Assembly: GCA_937875885.1 (NCBI GenBank)
Contig: CALEIO010000295.1
Span: 1 to 6,437, forward strand
Reading direction: 5' to 3'
Length of the DNA stretch: 6,437 nt
Source of the DNA: an uncultured Clostridia bacterium
GTDB lineage: Bacteria > Bacillota > Clostridia > Oscillospirales > Acutalibacteraceae
Positions 4,182-6,437 of this stretch are shown piece by piece. The notes under the pieces were generated by a model. The model was not told the DNA's origin and made no database searches. It saw only the letters and a program-made list of their open reading frames with translations. How positions within the stretch are numbered: position 1 is the stretch's first letter; every line of letters begins with the position of its first letter. The position numbers and the translations under genes are program-made.

Positions 4182-6437
4182 TTACTTAACGTGCCAGAGT
4201 TCCTTTGCATACTGAAGGATTGTTCTGTCAGAGCTGAACTCGCCAGCGTTTGCAACGTTCTTGAGGCACTTTCTGCCGAATGTTACGCGGTCTGCATACT
4301 CAGCGTTGCAACGGATCTTAGTATCAACATAATCCTGAAGGTCGCGGAGGAGGAAGTAGTGGTCAGGTGCATGCCAGCACTTGCCATCGAGGATACCCTC
4401 CCAGAGCTCGCGGAAGCTGCCTTCGCCCTGAGCGCCGTTATCGTTGAACATACCGTTAACCAGAGAGTCAACAACTCTTCTGATGTACTCGTTCTGTTCG
4501 TAGATAGCGCGGGGCCAGTAGCCTTCTCTCTTGAGTCTGTCGATCTCTTCAACTCTTGCGCCGAAGATGTACTCGTTCTCTTCGCCAGCCTTCTGAGCGA
4601 TCTCAACGTTAGCACCGTCGTAAGTACCGAGAGTAACTGCACCGTTGAGCATAAACTTCATGTTACCTGTACCGGAAGCCTCTGTGCCTGCTGTGGAAAT
4701 CTGCTCGGAAACATCAGCAGCAACAACGATCTTCTCTGCATAGGAAACGTTGTAGTTGGAAACGAACACAACCTGGAGCTTGTCCTTTGTGTCGGGATCG
4801 TTGTTTACAAGGTTAGCAATCTCGTTGATGAACTTGATGATTGCCTTTGCACGGCGGTAACCGGGAGCAGCCTTAGCACCAAAGATGAATGCTGTGGGGT
4901 TCCAGTTAGGGAGTTTGCCGTCCTTGATGAGGAAGTAGATGTAGAGGATGGAGAAAGCGTTGAGAAGCTGTCTCTTGTACTCGTGAAGTCTCTTAACCTG
5001 GATGTCAAAGATGAAATCGGGGTTAAGGTCGAAGTTGTCCATCTTCTTAACATAAGCAGCCAGCTGCTTCTTCTTCTTAGCCTTGATCTTGTTGAACTCT
5101 TTAACGGTCTTGTCGTCAAGCATATCGTTAAGAGCTGTGAGCTTGGAAAGATCTCTCTGCCAGCCGTCGCCTACTCTCTCTGTGATGAAAGCAGAAAGCT
5201 CGGGGTTACAAAGACCAAGCCAACGACGCTGTGTGATACCGTTTGTCTTGTTCTGGAAACGCTCGGGATAGAGTGCATACCACTCCTTGAGAACGTCGTT
5301 CTTGAGGATCTCTGTGTGGATCCAAGCAACACCGTTAACGTAGCTGGAAGCATAGATGCCGAGACGAGCCATATGAACTCTCTCGCCGTCGATGATGCGC
5401 ATCTCGTTAACCATATTCTCGTCGAGGCCCTTGCCTCTGAGGTCCCAGATCTCTTTCTCATTGATTCTCTCAATGATAGCGTAGATCTCGGGGATAACTT
5501 CCTGCATAAGGGAGATGCTCCACTTCTCGAGAGCCTCTGCCATAACAGTGTGGTTTGTATATGCAAATGTCTTCTGTGCAATCTCGAATGCTGCATCGAA
5601 ATCGATGCCTTCGAGTGCGAGAAGTCTGATAAGCTCGGGGATACAGCAGATGGGATGTGTATCGTTAAGCTGGCAAGCTGTCATCTCTGCAAAGTGAGAG
5701 AAATCGTTGCCGTACTGAGCCTTGTATCTCTTGATGATATCCTGGAGTGAAGCGGAGCAGAAGAAGTACTGCTGCTTAAGTCTGAGAACCTTACCCTCAC
5801 GAGAGTTATCGTTGGGGTAGAGAACCTTGGAGATGTTCTCTGCATCGTTCTTAGCCTTGATGGAATCATCATATCTGCCATCGTTGAACTGGAGGAAGTC
5901 AAACTCGTTAACTGCCTCTGCCTGCCACAGACGGAGTGTGTTGATGTTCTTTGTGCCATAGCCGATAACAGCCATATCGTAGGGAACAGCAACAACTGTC
6001 TGGTCTGCGAACTTAACTGTTACAGCGTCCTCAATGCATCTTACGCTCCAGGGATCGCCGAACTTCTGCCAGTCATCAGCAACCTCTACCTGGTAGCCGT
6101 TGTCGATAAGCTGCTTGAAGAGACCGTACTTGTAGCGGATGCCGTAGCCGTCGAGGGGAACGTCGTGTGTTGCAGCAGAGTCAAGGAAGCAAGCTGCAAG
6201 TCTGCCCAGACCGCCGTTACCGAGAGCTGCGTCGTCGATGTCCTCGAACTGGTTGATGTTCATACCCTTGGACTTGAGAAGGTCCTTAACCTCATCAAGT
6301 GCGCCGAGGCAGTAAAGGTTGTTGTACATCATTCTACCCATAAGGAACTCAGCAGAGAAGTAGTAAGCCTTGCGCTTGGTCTCTCTGGCCTTCTTGCTGG
6401 CAGTCCAGGGCTCGTTGATAGCCATCATCACAGCAGT
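4182..6437 (-). CDS. glgP: Glycogen/maltodextrin phosphorylase (glgP), N-terminus beyond window
   Basis: Visible are 751 codons and a TAA stop. The enzyme is a PLP-dependent GT35 phosphorylase that releases glucose-1-phosphate from the non-reducing ends of glycogen or maltodextrin in the cytoplasm. Landmarks in order are YYFSAEFLMGR near the visible start, GNGGLGRLAACFLDS, GYGIRYKYGLFKQ, NTLRLWQA, NDTHP, YTNHTVMAEALEKW, TNGITQRRWL, QVKRLHEYKRQLLN, and EASGTGNMKF. The PLP-binding lysine in NMKF is encoded at 4656-4658. The C-terminus (FSSDRTILQYAKELWHVK) is complete. Family members are about 800-815 residues, so about 45-50 N-terminal residues are missing past 6437. The frame stays open to the edge, so the GTG/ATG codons near 6423-6431 are internal. 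Codon use is strongly biased (AAG for Lys, almost no TTA, CTA or TCA) and local G+C is high (33 of 60 at 5341-5400), which suggests high expression. Glycogen versus maltodextrin preference cannot be told here. Confidence 0.97.
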   Translation of the reverse strand, partial: TAVMMAINEPWTASKKARETKRKAYYFSAEFLMGRMMYNNLYCLGALDEVKDLLKSKGMNINQFEDIDDAALGNGGLGRLAACFLDSAATHDVPLDGYGIRYKYGLFKQLIDNGYQVEVADDWQKFGDPWSVRCIEDAVTVKFADQTVVAVPYDMAVIGYGTKNINTLRLWQAEAVNEFDFLQFNDGRYDDSIKAKNDAENISKVLYPNDNSREGKVLRLKQQYFFCSASLQDIIKRYKAQYGNDFSHFAEMTACQLNDTHPICCIPELIRLLALEGIDFDAAFEIAQKTFAYTNHTVMAEALEKWSISLMQEVIPEIYAIIERINEKEIWDLRGKGLDENMVNEMRIIDGERVHMARLGIYASSYVNGVAWIHTEILKNDVLKEWYALYPERFQNKTNGITQRRWLGLCNPELSAFITERVGDGWQRDLSKLTALNDMLDDKTVKEFNKIKAKKKKQLAAYVKKMDNFDLNPDFIFDIQVKRLHEYKRQLLNAFSILYIYFLIKDGKLPNWNPTAFIFGAKAAPGYRRAKAIIKFINEIANLVNNDPDTKDKLQVVFVSNYNVSYAEKIVVAADVSEQISTAGTEASGTGNMKFMLNGAVTLGTYDGANVEIAQKAGEENEYIFGARVEEIDRLKREGYWPRAIYEQNEYIRRVVDSLVNGMFNDNGAQGEGSFRELWEGILDGKCWHAPDHYFLLRDLQDYVDTKIRCNAEYADRVTFGRKCLKNVANAGEFSSDRTILQYAKELWHVK

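Noticed and set aside
4161..5750. A 529-codon open frame on the plus strand, antisense to glgP.
   Set aside because: It is in codon register with glgP, where plus-strand stops correspond only to TTA, CTA and TCA codons. glgP almost never uses these, so a long open antisense frame is expected. The Cys-, Val- and Leu-heavy product has no recognisable domain and no good ribosome binding site.
6423..6431. GTG/ATG codons that could be read as the start of glgP.
   Set aside because: The frame is open upstream to the window edge, the family needs about 45-50 more N-terminal residues, and no ribosome binding site can be seen in the six bases left.

Overview
The window looks like chromosomal DNA from an anaerobic, Gram-positive, gut-type Firmicute (class Clostridia, perhaps Ruminococcus or another Oscillospiraceae member). 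The reasons are a strong AGGAGGT ribosome binding site, a Gram-positive style signal peptide, and the domain mix of the secreted protein: C-type lectin, CBM26 starch-binding module, CxH/CxxC motif, Pro-Glu-Thr linker and Listeria-Bacteroides repeat. The genus is an inference; nothing here fixes it. Only two real genes are present. Both are on the minus strand and both run off the window.

Positions 4182-6437 hold most of a glycogen/maltodextrin phosphorylase (glgP). The first roughly 45-50 residues lie beyond the right edge. The gene ends in TAA and is followed 36 bases later by a strong intrinsic terminator (about 4109-4145).

Positions 3827-4181 are an AT-rich gap. Besides the glgP terminator it holds a plausible extended -10 promoter (3977-4005) and a consensus ribosome binding site (3834-3840) for the next gene, so the two genes appear to be transcribed separately.

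Positions 1-3826 are one uninterrupted reading frame of 1275 visible codons with its C-terminus beyond the left edge. I translated it codon by codon and found no stop. It encodes a secreted modular protein: signal peptide, about 540 residues I do not recognise, a small beta-sandwich of the carboxypeptidase-regulatory/CNA-B kind, a C-type lectin domain, a beta-rich spacer, a CxH...CxxC motif, a CBM26-like starch-binding module, a second X25/SusE-like starch-binding-type module, a 15-residue tandem-repeat linker, and the start of a Listeria-Bacteroides (InlB-type) repeat. No catalytic domain is visible.

The two genes share a theme of alpha-glucan use. The phosphorylase would degrade glycogen or maltodextrin inside the cell, while the secreted protein would bind starch or glycan outside it. 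That link is inferred from domains and adjacency only. The most interesting item is the lectin plus starch-binding architecture with its large unassigned N-terminal half.
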